Of a DNA stretch of 64,000 nt, positions 1-8,653 are shown piece after piece. This DNA comes from CAVYGN01 sp964413265 (GTDB lineage: Bacteria; Spirochaetota; Brevinematia; Brevinematales; JAOACQ01), in contig CAYPRX010000006.1 of NCBI GenBank assembly GCA_964413265.1, positions 12,345 to 76,344 on the forward strand, in the 5' to 3' direction. A model generated the notes under the pieces. It was not told where the DNA came from. It saw only the letters and a list, made by a program, of their open reading frames with translations, and made no database searches. Position 1 is the stretch's first letter. Each line of letters begins with the position of its first letter. The position numbers and the translations under genes are program-made.

Positions 1-1635
1 AAGAACAATCCAATACATGTCGGAGAACCAGGCGTTGGAAAAACCGCCATTACCCAGGGCCTGGCAAACCTTATTGCCTCAGGTTCTGTTCCATCCTCTC
101 TGAAAAATTCCAAAATTTTTTCCCTCGATATGGGTTCCCTTCTTGCAGGTACAAGATACAGGGGAGATTTCGAAGAGAGGCTGAAAAAGATCATTAACGA
201 ATTATTGCTGATGGACAGTGTAATTCTTTTTATAGATGAGATACATACCATTGTCGGCGCAGGAGCCGTTACCGGCGGATCTCTTGATGCATCCAATATA
301 TTAAAACCTGCTCTTATGTCAGGAAAACTCAGGTGTATAGGGACAACCACCTTCGAGGAATACAGGAAGTATTTCGAGAAAGACAGGGCTCTGTCAAGAA
401 GGTTTCAGAAAATTGAGGTGGCTGAACCTTCCCGGGAAGAGACAATCCGTATCCTTAAGGGACTTAAAAATAATTATGAGGATTTCCATAAGGTCACATA
501 TTCAGACATGGCGCTTAAATCCGCAGTGGAATTATCTGCTAAATACATAAACGACAGGCAGCTGCCTGATAAGGCCATAGATGTCATAGACGAAGCAGGG
601 GCGCAGATGAGGATCAAAAGAGGCCCTGATTTGAAAAAAAAGATGACAGTCAGGGCGAGGGACATTGAAAAGATAGTCGCAAAAATGGCCAAGATACCAG
701 AAAAATCCGTCTCCTCTAATGAGATTGGAAGCCTTAAAAACCTTGAAACAGAACTCTCAAATAAAATTTTCGGCCAAGCAGAAGCGGTGAGGATGGTCTC
801 CGAGGCGATAAAGAGGTCAAGAGCCGGTTTCCATGAGGATACGAGGCCGGTGGCTTCATTTCTCTTTATAGGACCTACCGGCGTTGGTAAAACAGAACTT
901 GTAAAAGTACTCTCATTATGTCTGGGTATACCGCTGATCCGCTTCGATATGAGCGAATACCAGGAAAAGCATACTGTAGCAAGGCTCATCGGAGCTCCTC
1001 CCGGTTACGTAGGATATGAAGAGGGAGGGCTACTGGTCGAGGAAGTCCGCAAGAAACCCTACTCTGTCCTTCTCCTTGATGAAGTTGAAAAGGCCCACCC
1101 GGATATTTTCAATACACTCCTCCAGGTTATGGACTATGCAACCCTTACTGATAATTCGGGTAAGAAGGCCGATTTCAGGAACGTTATAATTATTATGACA
1201 AGCAATGCGGGAGCCAGGGATATGGCACAGGCCTCCATTGGATTCAGCGATAATAGTGAGAAAAGAAAATCAGCTGCCAAAGCGCTTGAATTGCTTTTCT
1301 CGCCGGAATTCAGGAACAGGCTAGATTCGATCGTCCAGTTCAAGGCCTTAAGCAGGGAAATAGTCAAGGATATAGTTAGAAAGCAGATCAGGGAATTTCA
1401 GGACCAGCTGAAGGCAAAACATATTGTCCTTAATGTTACAGAAAGCTGTTTAGATCTCATAACTGAAAAGTCATTTTCAAAAACCTTTGGCGCCCGCGAA
1501 GTATCCAGGTGGATACAGGAAAAAATCAAAAATTATTTTGTCGATGAAGTGCTTTTCGGGAGCCTGACAAAGGGTGGTAAAGTTAAGGCATTCGCAAAGG
1601 GTGACGAAATAACCTTTAAAAATTCCAACTCCTGA
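1..1635 (+). CDS. clpA: ATP-dependent Clp protease ATPase subunit ClpA (5' end outside window)
   Basis: This is the C-terminal 544 residues of a ClpA-type AAA+ unfoldase, which feeds substrates to the ClpP peptidase. The frame is open from base 1, so the N-domain lies upstream. The first P-loop GEPGVGKT is at visible residues 8-15 and its Walker B (ILFIDEIH) is near residue 76. The second P-loop GPTGVGKT is at 291-298 and is followed by LLLDEVEKAH. The two AAA modules are joined directly without the long coiled-coil of ClpB, and the linker KIPEKSVSS is ClpA-like. A SIGF tripeptide region in the second module corresponds to the ClpP-docking loop (IGL/IGF), so ClpP partnership is expected. It ends 11 nt from the convergent nifU stop. 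Confidence 0.93.
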   Translation, partial: KNNPIHVGEPGVGKTAITQGLANLIASGSVPSSLKNSKIFSLDMGSLLAGTRYRGDFEERLKKIINELLLMDSVILFIDEIHTIVGAGAVTGGSLDASNILKPALMSGKLRCIGTTTFEEYRKYFEKDRALSRRFQKIEVAEPSREETIRILKGLKNNYEDFHKVTYSDMALKSAVELSAKYINDRQLPDKAIDVIDEAGAQMRIKRGPDLKKKMTVRARDIEKIVAKMAKIPEKSVSSNEIGSLKNLETELSNKIFGQAEAVRMVSEAIKRSRAGFHEDTRPVASFLFIGPTGVGKTELVKVLSLCLGIPLIRFDMSEYQEKHTVARLIGAPPGYVGYEEGGLLVEEVRKKPYSVLLLDEVEKAHPDIFNTLLQVMDYATLTDNSGKKADFRNVIIIMTSNAGARDMAQASIGFSDNSEKRKSAAKALELLFSPEFRNRLDSIVQFKALSREIVKDIVRKQIREFQDQLKAKHIVLNVTESCLDLITEKSFSKTFGAREVSRWIQEKIKNYFVDEVLFGSLTKGGKVKAFAKGDEITFKNSNS

Positions 1636-1646
1636 AAAACTTTTGT

Positions 1647-2615
1647 CTAATCCACAGGAAGTACTCTTATGCTTCCGTCCACTTTTTCATCAAGGTAATT
1701 CTGTATAGCATATAGCGTCCCGGTTGTGCTGGCTGGACACCCCCTGCAGGCGCCGACATAATTTATATAAAGATCAGTATGCCCTTCGCTTTCTTTCAAA
1801 TCCACAATTTCCAGATTCCCTCCGTCAGCCGCCAGCATGGGCTTTATTTCCTCATCAAGTACTTTCTCTATAGCCTTGAGTTTCTGGACAATTCCCATAC
1901 CCTTAAAGCTGGATGATTTCATGGATTCTTGAACTTGTTCTTTTTCCATTTGTGCCCTCACTTCATTTAATATATCTTCAAGGTAATATTTTCTTTCTTC
2001 ATGGCCGCCAGGCCGGATACAGCTCTTGCAGAAGCCTCCTGCTTTAGTGTACTGCGTGATCTGTTCGACCGTCTTCAGGTTGTTTATCCTGATGACCTCT
2101 TTTATCGTCCCAAGCGATACCCTCGCACATTCGCAAACAATCTCCTCGTAATCAAAAGATTCCATATCAACGCCTTTGTAAATCGAGGCAGCTTTTTTTA
2201 TGACATCATAGGCCATAACACTGCAGTGCATTTTCTGGGGCGGGATAGAAGGCGTGTCCTCATTATCCCTCATTGCATGTTCAACGTCAAGATTCGTGAT
2301 CTTAATAGCCTCATCCACTGTCTTTCCTATGCACATTTCAGCCATAGTATCGCACGATGCTATAGCAGTCCCGCAGCCAAAACTCTTGAATTTGGAATCC
2401 AGTATCTTATCAGTTTTAGGATCAACTGCCCAGTAAAGGCGAACTGCGTCTCCGCATGCCTCCGCTCCCCAATCAGCAACTACGAGCTGCGCGCCCATAG
2501 CCCCTGCATCTGCTTCTGTTATTTCGCCCCTGTGAACAGGGTTATTCATCTTCTCGCTTACTTTATCAGAATACTGCTCCCAAAGAGCGCCGCCAATTAA
2601 ATCAATTTTCGCCAC
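1647..2615 (-). CDS. nifU: NifU-type Fe-S cluster assembly scaffold
   Basis: This is a full three-domain NifU. The N-terminal IscU-like domain has its three scaffold cysteines in ACGDAV, FGCGTA and MHCSVM. A central BFD-like [2Fe-2S] domain has CECAR and GGFCKSC. The C-terminal Nfu domain contains CRGCPAST. It builds [Fe-S] clusters with sulfur from the adjacent NifS. No nitrogenase genes are seen, so a housekeeping role is likely, as in other bacteria that rely on a NIF-type system. I chose the GTG at 2615 because AGGTGG lies 5 nt upstream of it; an in-frame GTG three codons earlier (2624) has no visible ribosome site. It follows nifS by 22 nt in the same operon. Confidence 0.92.
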   Translation of the reverse strand: MAKIDLIGGALWEQYSDKVSEKMNNPVHRGEITEADAGAMGAQLVVADWGAEACGDAVRLYWAVDPKTDKILDSKFKSFGCGTAIASCDTMAEMCIGKTVDEAIKITNLDVEHAMRDNEDTPSIPPQKMHCSVMAYDVIKKAASIYKGVDMESFDYEEIVCECARVSLGTIKEVIRINNLKTVEQITQYTKAGGFCKSCIRPGGHEERKYYLEDILNEVRAQMEKEQVQESMKSSSFKGMGIVQKLKAIEKVLDEEIKPMLAADGGNLEIVDLKESEGHTDLYINYVGACRGCPASTTGTLYAIQNYLDEKVDGSIRVLPVD

Positions 2616-2637
2616 AAAATCCACCTGAAAAAATTTT

Positions 2638-3804
2638 TTATGCGTAAGACGAAGATATGCTCCTCAATCTCTCCACTATCTTCGAAATTATTCCTATCGT
2701 AAAATCTATTTCTTCATCAGTTGTATATCTTGAAAGGCTGAACCTTATTCCGGTATGCGCCAGTTCCTTGCTGATCCCCATTGCCAGCAGACTCGGATTA
2801 GCCTCTAGGGATTCTGAAGCGCAGGCGCTGCCTGTAGAAGCTGCTATACCGTTTTGATTTAGATCCCAGAGAAAGGCTTCCCCCTCTATTCCCTTAAAGC
2901 TTGCAAGGATTGTGTTGGGAGTTCTTAATTCACGCCTTCCGATAATTTCCGTATCATCTATTTCCATGATCGCATCTTCCAGCCTGTCTCTCAGGCTGCG
3001 AACTTTTGTATCCTCAAATTCAAGATTATTAACGGCGAGTTCCATTGCAAGTCCCATACCGATAAGGCTTGCGACATTGACTGTCCCGCCCCTCTTCCCG
3101 CTCATCTGTTCTCCCCCATGAAGAAGCGGTGTTAATTTTATGCCCTTCCCGACATACAGCCCGCCTATACCTTTGGGACCATGAAATTTATGGGCGCTGA
3201 AAGTCAGGAAATCAACGGGCATTTCCTTTACATCAACTTTGATCTTGCCGACCGCCTGAACAGCGTCTGTATGAAAAAGCACTCCCTTTTCCCTGCAGTA
3301 TTCCGACATCTCTTTTATGGGAAATATAAGTCCGCTCTCATTATTCGCCCTCATGATCGATACAAGAGCAGTTTTATCAGGATCCAGATACTCCCTGAGA
3401 ATATCAAGGTCCACTATCCCATCCCTGTTTACCGGCAGATAAATAATCTCAACGCCGATACTTTCGAGAAACTTGCATGTATTCGTAACAGCAGGGTGCT
3501 CAACCTGTGAAGTGATGATGCGGCTCTTATCGCTGTTTCTTATGATATCGAAATAAACAGATTTTAAAACCGTATTATTTCCTTCTGTCGCACAACTGTT
3601 AATTAAAATATCGTCATGATCCGATGCATTTATTCCCGAATAGAGCCGGTCCATCGCAATACGCATAAACGGGTGAACCTCTGTTCCGAAACTGTGAAGG
3701 GAATTTGGATTCCCGTACATCTGCGTAAAAAAAGGCTCCATCGCATCCTTTACCAAAGGGTCTACGATTGTAGTAGCATTATTATCAAGATAAATCCTTT
3801 CCAT
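2638..3804 (-). CDS. nifS: Cysteine desulfurase NifS/IscS family
   Basis: This is a PLP-dependent enzyme of 388 residues that releases sulfur from L-cysteine as a persulfide for Fe-S cluster assembly. The PLP lysine is K206 in SAHKFHGPKG, preceded by the cofactor-contacting HTDAVQAVG segment. The catalytic cysteine is C328 in GSACASES, on a loop of normal length. The length matches the family. It is the first gene of a nifS-nifU operon. Its promoter is probably the minus-strand reading of the dyad at 3959-3990, about 150 nt upstream. Confidence 0.94.
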   Translation of the reverse strand: MERIYLDNNATTIVDPLVKDAMEPFFTQMYGNPNSLHSFGTEVHPFMRIAMDRLYSGINASDHDDILINSCATEGNNTVLKSVYFDIIRNSDKSRIITSQVEHPAVTNTCKFLESIGVEIIYLPVNRDGIVDLDILREYLDPDKTALVSIMRANNESGLIFPIKEMSEYCREKGVLFHTDAVQAVGKIKVDVKEMPVDFLTFSAHKFHGPKGIGGLYVGKGIKLTPLLHGGEQMSGKRGGTVNVASLIGMGLAMELAVNNLEFEDTKVRSLRDRLEDAIMEIDDTEIIGRRELRTPNTILASFKGIEGEAFLWDLNQNGIAASTGSACASESLEANPSLLAMGISKELAHTGIRFSLSRYTTDEEIDFTIGIISKIVERLRSISSSYA

Positions 3805-3958
3805 TAAATTCCTCGAAATTAAATTTACATAAAAAAAGCATTTAAGTCAATATTTATATGCCAGATTAATGATTCATGTATGCTGATAAACAGGTTTCTG
3901 TTTGCCGGATGATCCGCTGAAAAAATTTGATTCCTCAGAGGGGTTTGTTCTAAAATTT

Positions 3959-3990
3959 TTGAATTATAAATAAAAGCTTTTTATAATTCT
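3959..3990 (+). promoter_or_regulatory. Promoter of the SppA gene embedded in an inverted repeat, possibly bidirectional
   Basis: On the plus strand TTGAAT (3959-3964) is separated by 17 nt from a perfect TATAAT (3982-3987). The same stretch forms an inverted repeat: GAATTATAA (3961-3969) and TTATAATTC (3981-3989) around a centre containing AAAAGCTTTT. Read on the minus strand it gives TAGAAT, 17 nt, TATAAT directed toward nifS. It may therefore serve both divergent genes. The elements are seen; the bidirectional use is inferred. Confidence 0.6.
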
Positions 3991-4048
3991 AAATACTTCA
4001 AAAGATACAGATAAAAACATGCGATCATCTGATATTTAAGGATTTTAT

Positions 4049-6427
4049 ATGAGATTCCTTTTTTTAATAATCGCTATTTCAGTTATTGTGCCGGTATCTC
4101 TTTTTGCTTCAGAAACGTTGAACGATCCTGAATTCAGGGCTGATAATTACGGTATCTGGCATATAAGAGATAATCCTGCAGGACCCGGCCTTTCACCGGA
4201 TATATTTGACACTGGGGTATTGTATGCTCCCGGGGAATGGGACATCGCAGCCCAATGTCCTTTTCTCAATTATAGCTACAACTATACCTATAATGATGCG
4301 CTTCAAAGGGTTGGAATTTCTCTCGGCTTTGATAAGGGCTTTTCTTTCGGATATGATTATCAATGGTGGCAGCAGCAGACATATGCCGACTTTTCATCGA
4401 TCGGGTTACTGATCCGCCCCTATGATTTTCTATCCGTCGGGCTTACATGCGATATTTCTAATTCATCTTCTTTCGGTTTCGGAATCGGGATCAGGCCGCT
4501 CTCTTTCATACAGGGTATTGGGTCAGCACTGACAATTACTGCTGACGCTCATACCGAATCAAACTCTTTCGTTTTCGAAAGTATCGGCTGCCGGATCGCA
4601 TTAAATGATTCTATAAGTTTAAGGTCATGGTACGATTTTCAAAACAGTATGGCAGGCCTCGAGCTAACCTTTACAATAGGTCCATTTGAGACAAGGGTAG
4701 CTGCGCCCTATTTACCTGATATTTCCGACTTCAGGGCTGGTGAGAGTATCAGAATAGCGAAGAGCACCTCATCATCCCAGGGGATAGATTTATCAGGCAG
4801 CAAGATACTCGTTATAAATAATATCGACGAGATATACCCGACTCCTCAAACCAACAGCCTTCTCAGGACAATTTTCTTCGATAAGAATACTATCGACCTA
4901 CCCTCATTATTGAATATGATCCGCAGGGCCGGGAAAGATCCCGGCATAGTCGCTATAGCTTTCGAAAATCTTCCTTCAGTCGGAATTTATGCGGCCGCAC
5001 AGGAATTGGCCAACGCACTGGGTGAATTCAGACGAACTGGAAAAAAGGTATATTTTTATGCTGACGAATATTATTTTTCAGGGCAATACCAGATTCTTGC
5101 ATCTCAGGCGGATTTAATTTTTTTAAACCCGTCAGGCTCAGTTAACCTGACAGGGATCGGTTTTAAGCGGCTTTATTTCAGGGATTTTCTGGATAAACTA
5201 GGCATCCGGTGTGTAAATCTGGCCCCATGGGAAACAAAATCGGCTAATAATCCTTTTACATACAATGAAATGCCTGCCGGAGAACGGGATATGACAAAGA
5301 GGTATTTAAAGGATATAAGCGATCAGGAGTTAATGAGCTTTTCAGAAGGAAGGGCCGGCAGGCTTAAAGACAGTCCACTGGAAGCGATCGAAACAGGGCC
5401 CTATCTCGCTTCCGGAAAAGCTCTCGACGCGGGGATTGTCGATGCTGTTATGTATGAAGATGATTTTGAAGACTGTATAGTCAAATCCAATGAAGGAGCC
5501 CATATAATAACAAAATATACTGTTCCCGAAGACACGACCTGGGGACCTCCATCCGCAGCAAAAAAAGTTGCTGTTCTCTATCTCAACGGACCGATAATAC
5601 TGGGTTTTGGAAACGCTGGAACCAGTATAGGGACATCGGCTGTTGAAGAAATCAGACAACTCAGAAATAACCAGGGTATTTCCGCTATACTCATCAGGAT
5701 CAATTCTCCAGGTGGAGTAGTTATAACAAGCGATGCAATAGGCCGTGAAGTTAAGAAAACTGTATCAGCCGGTAAAACTGTAGTAGTTTCAATGGGTGAT
5801 GTCGCAGCATCAGGAGGATATTATGCATCCTGTTTCGCATCTAAGATCTTCGCTGAGCCCGGAACATTGACCGGTTCCATAGGGGTTACTGGTCTGCTCG
5901 TCAACTTTTCAGGAACTCTCGGCAAACTCGGAATTCATAGCGACAGGGTCGATCTATATAAAAGTTCGGGTTTTCTCGATCCTTCAAGAGAATTCAAGGA
6001 AAGCGACATTTCAAATGTTCATGATATGATAATATCAATGTACGACCGTTTCGTCTCGGATGTTTCTGAGGGTAGAAGACTATCAGATACAAGAGTGCGT
6101 GAACTCGGCGAGGGCCGGATCTGGACAGGAAGGGAAGCTCTGACAAACGGTCTTATAGACAAACTGGGAAGCCTTGAAGATTCAAAAAATTACCTCAGAG
6201 AAAAACTTGGGGGCTGGGTAGAATTCAATGACTATATAGTAGGAAATTTCAATTTCGCCGAAGACCTGCTGGGGGACCTTACAAAGGCGACCCTGAGTTC
6301 AATCTCTGGGGCGGATACGGAAAATATATCAACATCTCTTAAACCTTATATCAGGGCCGCTTCGGAACTCCTGAGCATTGGATCGGGACCTGTTTTATAT
6401 TATGATTGGATGGGCGCTGGAGAATAG
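4049..6427 (+). CDS. sppA: Signal peptide peptidase SppA (protease IV type) with N-terminal beta-barrel-like domain
   Basis: A serine-lysine protease of 792 residues. Residues 1-20 form a signal peptide ending near SLFAS. Residues about 30-225 are rich in alternating aromatic/glycine strands and look like an outer-membrane-type beta domain. From about 235 onward there are two tandem SppA (S49) repeats as in E. coli protease IV. The general-base lysine is K397 in ETKSANNPF of the first repeat and the nucleophile is S588 in AASGGYY of the second, so the split active site is complete. E. coli SppA has an N-terminal membrane anchor and no such beta domain, so this architecture is unusual. The gene stands alone and its stop is 1 nt from the convergent transglycosylase stop. 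Confidence 0.85.
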   Translation: MRFLFLIIAISVIVPVSLFASETLNDPEFRADNYGIWHIRDNPAGPGLSPDIFDTGVLYAPGEWDIAAQCPFLNYSYNYTYNDALQRVGISLGFDKGFSFGYDYQWWQQQTYADFSSIGLLIRPYDFLSVGLTCDISNSSSFGFGIGIRPLSFIQGIGSALTITADAHTESNSFVFESIGCRIALNDSISLRSWYDFQNSMAGLELTFTIGPFETRVAAPYLPDISDFRAGESIRIAKSTSSSQGIDLSGSKILVINNIDEIYPTPQTNSLLRTIFFDKNTIDLPSLLNMIRRAGKDPGIVAIAFENLPSVGIYAAAQELANALGEFRRTGKKVYFYADEYYFSGQYQILASQADLIFLNPSGSVNLTGIGFKRLYFRDFLDKLGIRCVNLAPWETKSANNPFTYNEMPAGERDMTKRYLKDISDQELMSFSEGRAGRLKDSPLEAIETGPYLASGKALDAGIVDAVMYEDDFEDCIVKSNEGAHIITKYTVPEDTTWGPPSAAKKVAVLYLNGPIILGFGNAGTSIGTSAVEEIRQLRNNQGISAILIRINSPGGVVITSDAIGREVKKTVSAGKTVVVSMGDVAASGGYYASCFASKIFAEPGTLTGSIGVTGLLVNFSGTLGKLGIHSDRVDLYKSSGFLDPSREFKESDISNVHDMIISMYDRFVSDVSEGRRLSDTRVRELGEGRIWTGREALTNGLIDKLGSLEDSKNYLREKLGGWVEFNDYIVGNFNFAEDLLGDLTKATLSSISGADTENISTSLKPYIRAASELLSIGSGPVLYYDWMGAGE

Positions 6428-6428
6428 A

Positions 6429-8633
6429 TCAATGAAGGGGCAGCGGTAAACCGACATAGCCGTAAAACAGGCTGTAAAAATAACGGGTCTGTATTACTCT
6501 TCTTATATATTCCCGTGTCTCATCGTAATCTATGGATTCAATCCAGAGCTCGTTGCCATATGGGAACCTCTTTTTCCACCGGTTCACGGCAGGTTCCCCG
6601 GCATTATAAGCAGCAAGGGCATAAAGATAGTTATGATGGTACTTCCTGAACAAATAATTTATATGAAAAGCTCCAATTTCAAGATTATCCCTGAAATCAA
6701 AACAATTGTATTCTTCCTTTTTCATATTTCTTTTTATAATTTCCGCTGTCGCCGGCATCAGCTGTGCCATACCGGCAGCTCCCGCAGGCGAGACCGAATT
6801 CTTATTAAAATGGCTCTCCTCCCTGAAAACTGAAAGGGTCCAGAGGGAATCATTCGTATCTCTGGAGAAAGCCAGGATATTGCTGAAATACAGTAGTGGA
6901 TATAAGATCTTTCGCATCCTTTCCTCCAGGATCGGATGATATTCCCTCCCTCCGCAAATTTTTGTTATATAGAGGTTAAGCCTGGACAGAGCCGCTCCTT
7001 CCATTCCTATGCTTCTGTAAAAATCTCCGTAGTTATAAGATGCTTTCAGTCTGCTCACAGGGTCTGTTATTCTTCTGTCAACGATATTGAAGATTTCATG
7101 ATTATAAGAAAGAAGCCCCCTGTTGAAGAATAAGAACAATTTCATAGGTAATATACCCGTAAGCGAGTCATCGGCAAAGCCCCTGGCAATTCCATCCTGA
7201 AAATCTTTAGAGAGTTTTGACTCCTCCGGAGAAGAATCTATTTCTCCTAAAGCAGTCAGTGAATTCAGCCTGTCGGCAGGATTCATATTTATATTTTTCT
7301 TCCTGAATTCCACGGTTTCTGAAGAGAAGATATTAGAAAATGATGATCGAAGGCTGGATTCATAAGTTCCAGAAACTATACCTTCAAAAGTAAAAGGATG
7401 ATATAGCTTAACCTTCAAAAATTTTATGTAAGCGTCAGAATTGTTCCCGGCGTTCAGATCATACAGAGCGTTCACATAGAGAAAATAGGGATCGTCATCA
7501 TTAAACTTCAGCATCTCCCTGGCTATTTTTTCAGCATTTCCCCTGTTATCCCCTAAGATAAGCCTGAAAATTTTCCTGCTGTTGGTCTGGTCGATCTCTC
7601 CTTTTGAAATTAGAGGATACGCCCAGGAGTAAAGCTCTTCATACTTGTGCATCTTATCAAGAATTCTTATCCAATCCTGTGTCAGCTCCGCAGTATATAT
7701 TTCTACGGCTTTTTTAAGTAAAGAATAGGCCTCTCCATTATGGGAGTATTCCTGGAGAATGCCTGAAAAAGATTCTATGCAGCAAGCCGAACATCCCCCG
7801 TGATTAAAACTCACATTAAATAATTTCAAAGCTTCATCAAAATCACCCTCCCTGCATAAAAGATAAAGCCGGCTTCTCAATATCAAATCTGCATCGTTGG
7901 TTATCGAGGCATATCTTTTCAGAAGGCGCGATGCAAAATCTGTCATATTGAATCTGTAAAAAACGTTTAAAGCCTGTGGAATTCTGTCAGGCAAAATCCT
8001 GTCAATGTCATCCTGCCTGATCAGGTTTGTTATACCGGCGAAAATAAGATTAAAATCCCTTTCATCATTAAAATCGAATATTTCCGAAAAGAATTCATGC
8101 CTGCCCAGAGCATAGGACGAAAAAGCTCTGTACATCAACGCTGATGAATTTGTCTGTTTTAATCTGTCCAGCAATGCATAATTAAGAGTCTTCCATTCGT
8201 AAAGAAGATAAATTTTTAAAACATCGTCATAGTATACCGAACCTTGATCTAGGCGGGCGAAAAGATCTATGATTTTGCCCGGAGAATTGGTCAGAATGTT
8301 TTCATCTTCCCTGCAATAGTCTCCGTATAAGATGAGGGAATAGTAATAGATATAATTTTCCCTGAAAAATCCTGATTCAGGATAATTGTTAAAACTGTCA
8401 GGATTTATCTTTGAGAACGCATCAGCAGCATTTTTATTATCTCTCATTTCCTGGAAATCCCTTCCAAGAAGATAACACTCGACAGGTGAAAGGGACCCTT
8501 TCATGGATAAGACACTAATTGAGCGGCGGTAGCTGCCATCTTTGTAAAGTTTAAGTGCATCATCAAAAGTATTCGAATAAATATAGTCAATCATTAAGAC
8601 TATTAAAAATTCAGTTGTCAAGAGGACTTTCAT
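6429..8633 (-). CDS. Lytic murein transglycosylase (SLT family) with long helical-repeat N-terminal part
   Basis: The last ~170 residues are an SLT domain. The catalytic glutamate is in SVFREESHF, followed by GAAGMAQLMP and ALAAYNAGEPAV, all hallmarks of Slt-type goose-lysozyme folds that cut peptidoglycan to 1,6-anhydro products. The preceding ~550 residues are helix-rich and resemble the superhelical TPR-like U domain of Slt70. I chose the ATG at 8633 because it begins a hydrophobic signal peptide (MKVLLTTEFLIVLMIDYIYS). An upstream ATG at 8654 overlaps the stop of the RNase gene (ATGA) and would add seven residues. It is the last gene of a minus-strand run with the RNase R-type gene. Confidence 0.88.
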   Translation of the reverse strand: MKVLLTTEFLIVLMIDYIYSNTFDDALKLYKDGSYRRSISVLSMKGSLSPVECYLLGRDFQEMRDNKNAADAFSKINPDSFNNYPESGFFRENYIYYYSLILYGDYCREDENILTNSPGKIIDLFARLDQGSVYYDDVLKIYLLYEWKTLNYALLDRLKQTNSSALMYRAFSSYALGRHEFFSEIFDFNDERDFNLIFAGITNLIRQDDIDRILPDRIPQALNVFYRFNMTDFASRLLKRYASITNDADLILRSRLYLLCREGDFDEALKLFNVSFNHGGCSACCIESFSGILQEYSHNGEAYSLLKKAVEIYTAELTQDWIRILDKMHKYEELYSWAYPLISKGEIDQTNSRKIFRLILGDNRGNAEKIAREMLKFNDDDPYFLYVNALYDLNAGNNSDAYIKFLKVKLYHPFTFEGIVSGTYESSLRSSFSNIFSSETVEFRKKNINMNPADRLNSLTALGEIDSSPEESKLSKDFQDGIARGFADDSLTGILPMKLFLFFNRGLLSYNHEIFNIVDRRITDPVSRLKASYNYGDFYRSIGMEGAALSRLNLYITKICGGREYHPILEERMRKILYPLLYFSNILAFSRDTNDSLWTLSVFREESHFNKNSVSPAGAAGMAQLMPATAEIIKRNMKKEEYNCFDFRDNLEIGAFHINYLFRKYHHNYLYALAAYNAGEPAVNRWKKRFPYGNELWIESIDYDETREYIRRVIQTRYFYSLFYGYVGLPLPLH

Positions 8634-8653
8634 GCAAATACCAAATTCTTTCA

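Noticed and set aside
2001..2600. Open frame of 199 codons on the plus strand
   Set aside because: It is antisense to nifU, which has clear domains and cysteine motifs; the frame has no recognisable protein pattern.
1647..3804. Nitrogen fixation cluster
   Set aside because: nifU and nifS alone also serve general Fe-S assembly; no nifHDK, nifE/N or nifB is in the window.
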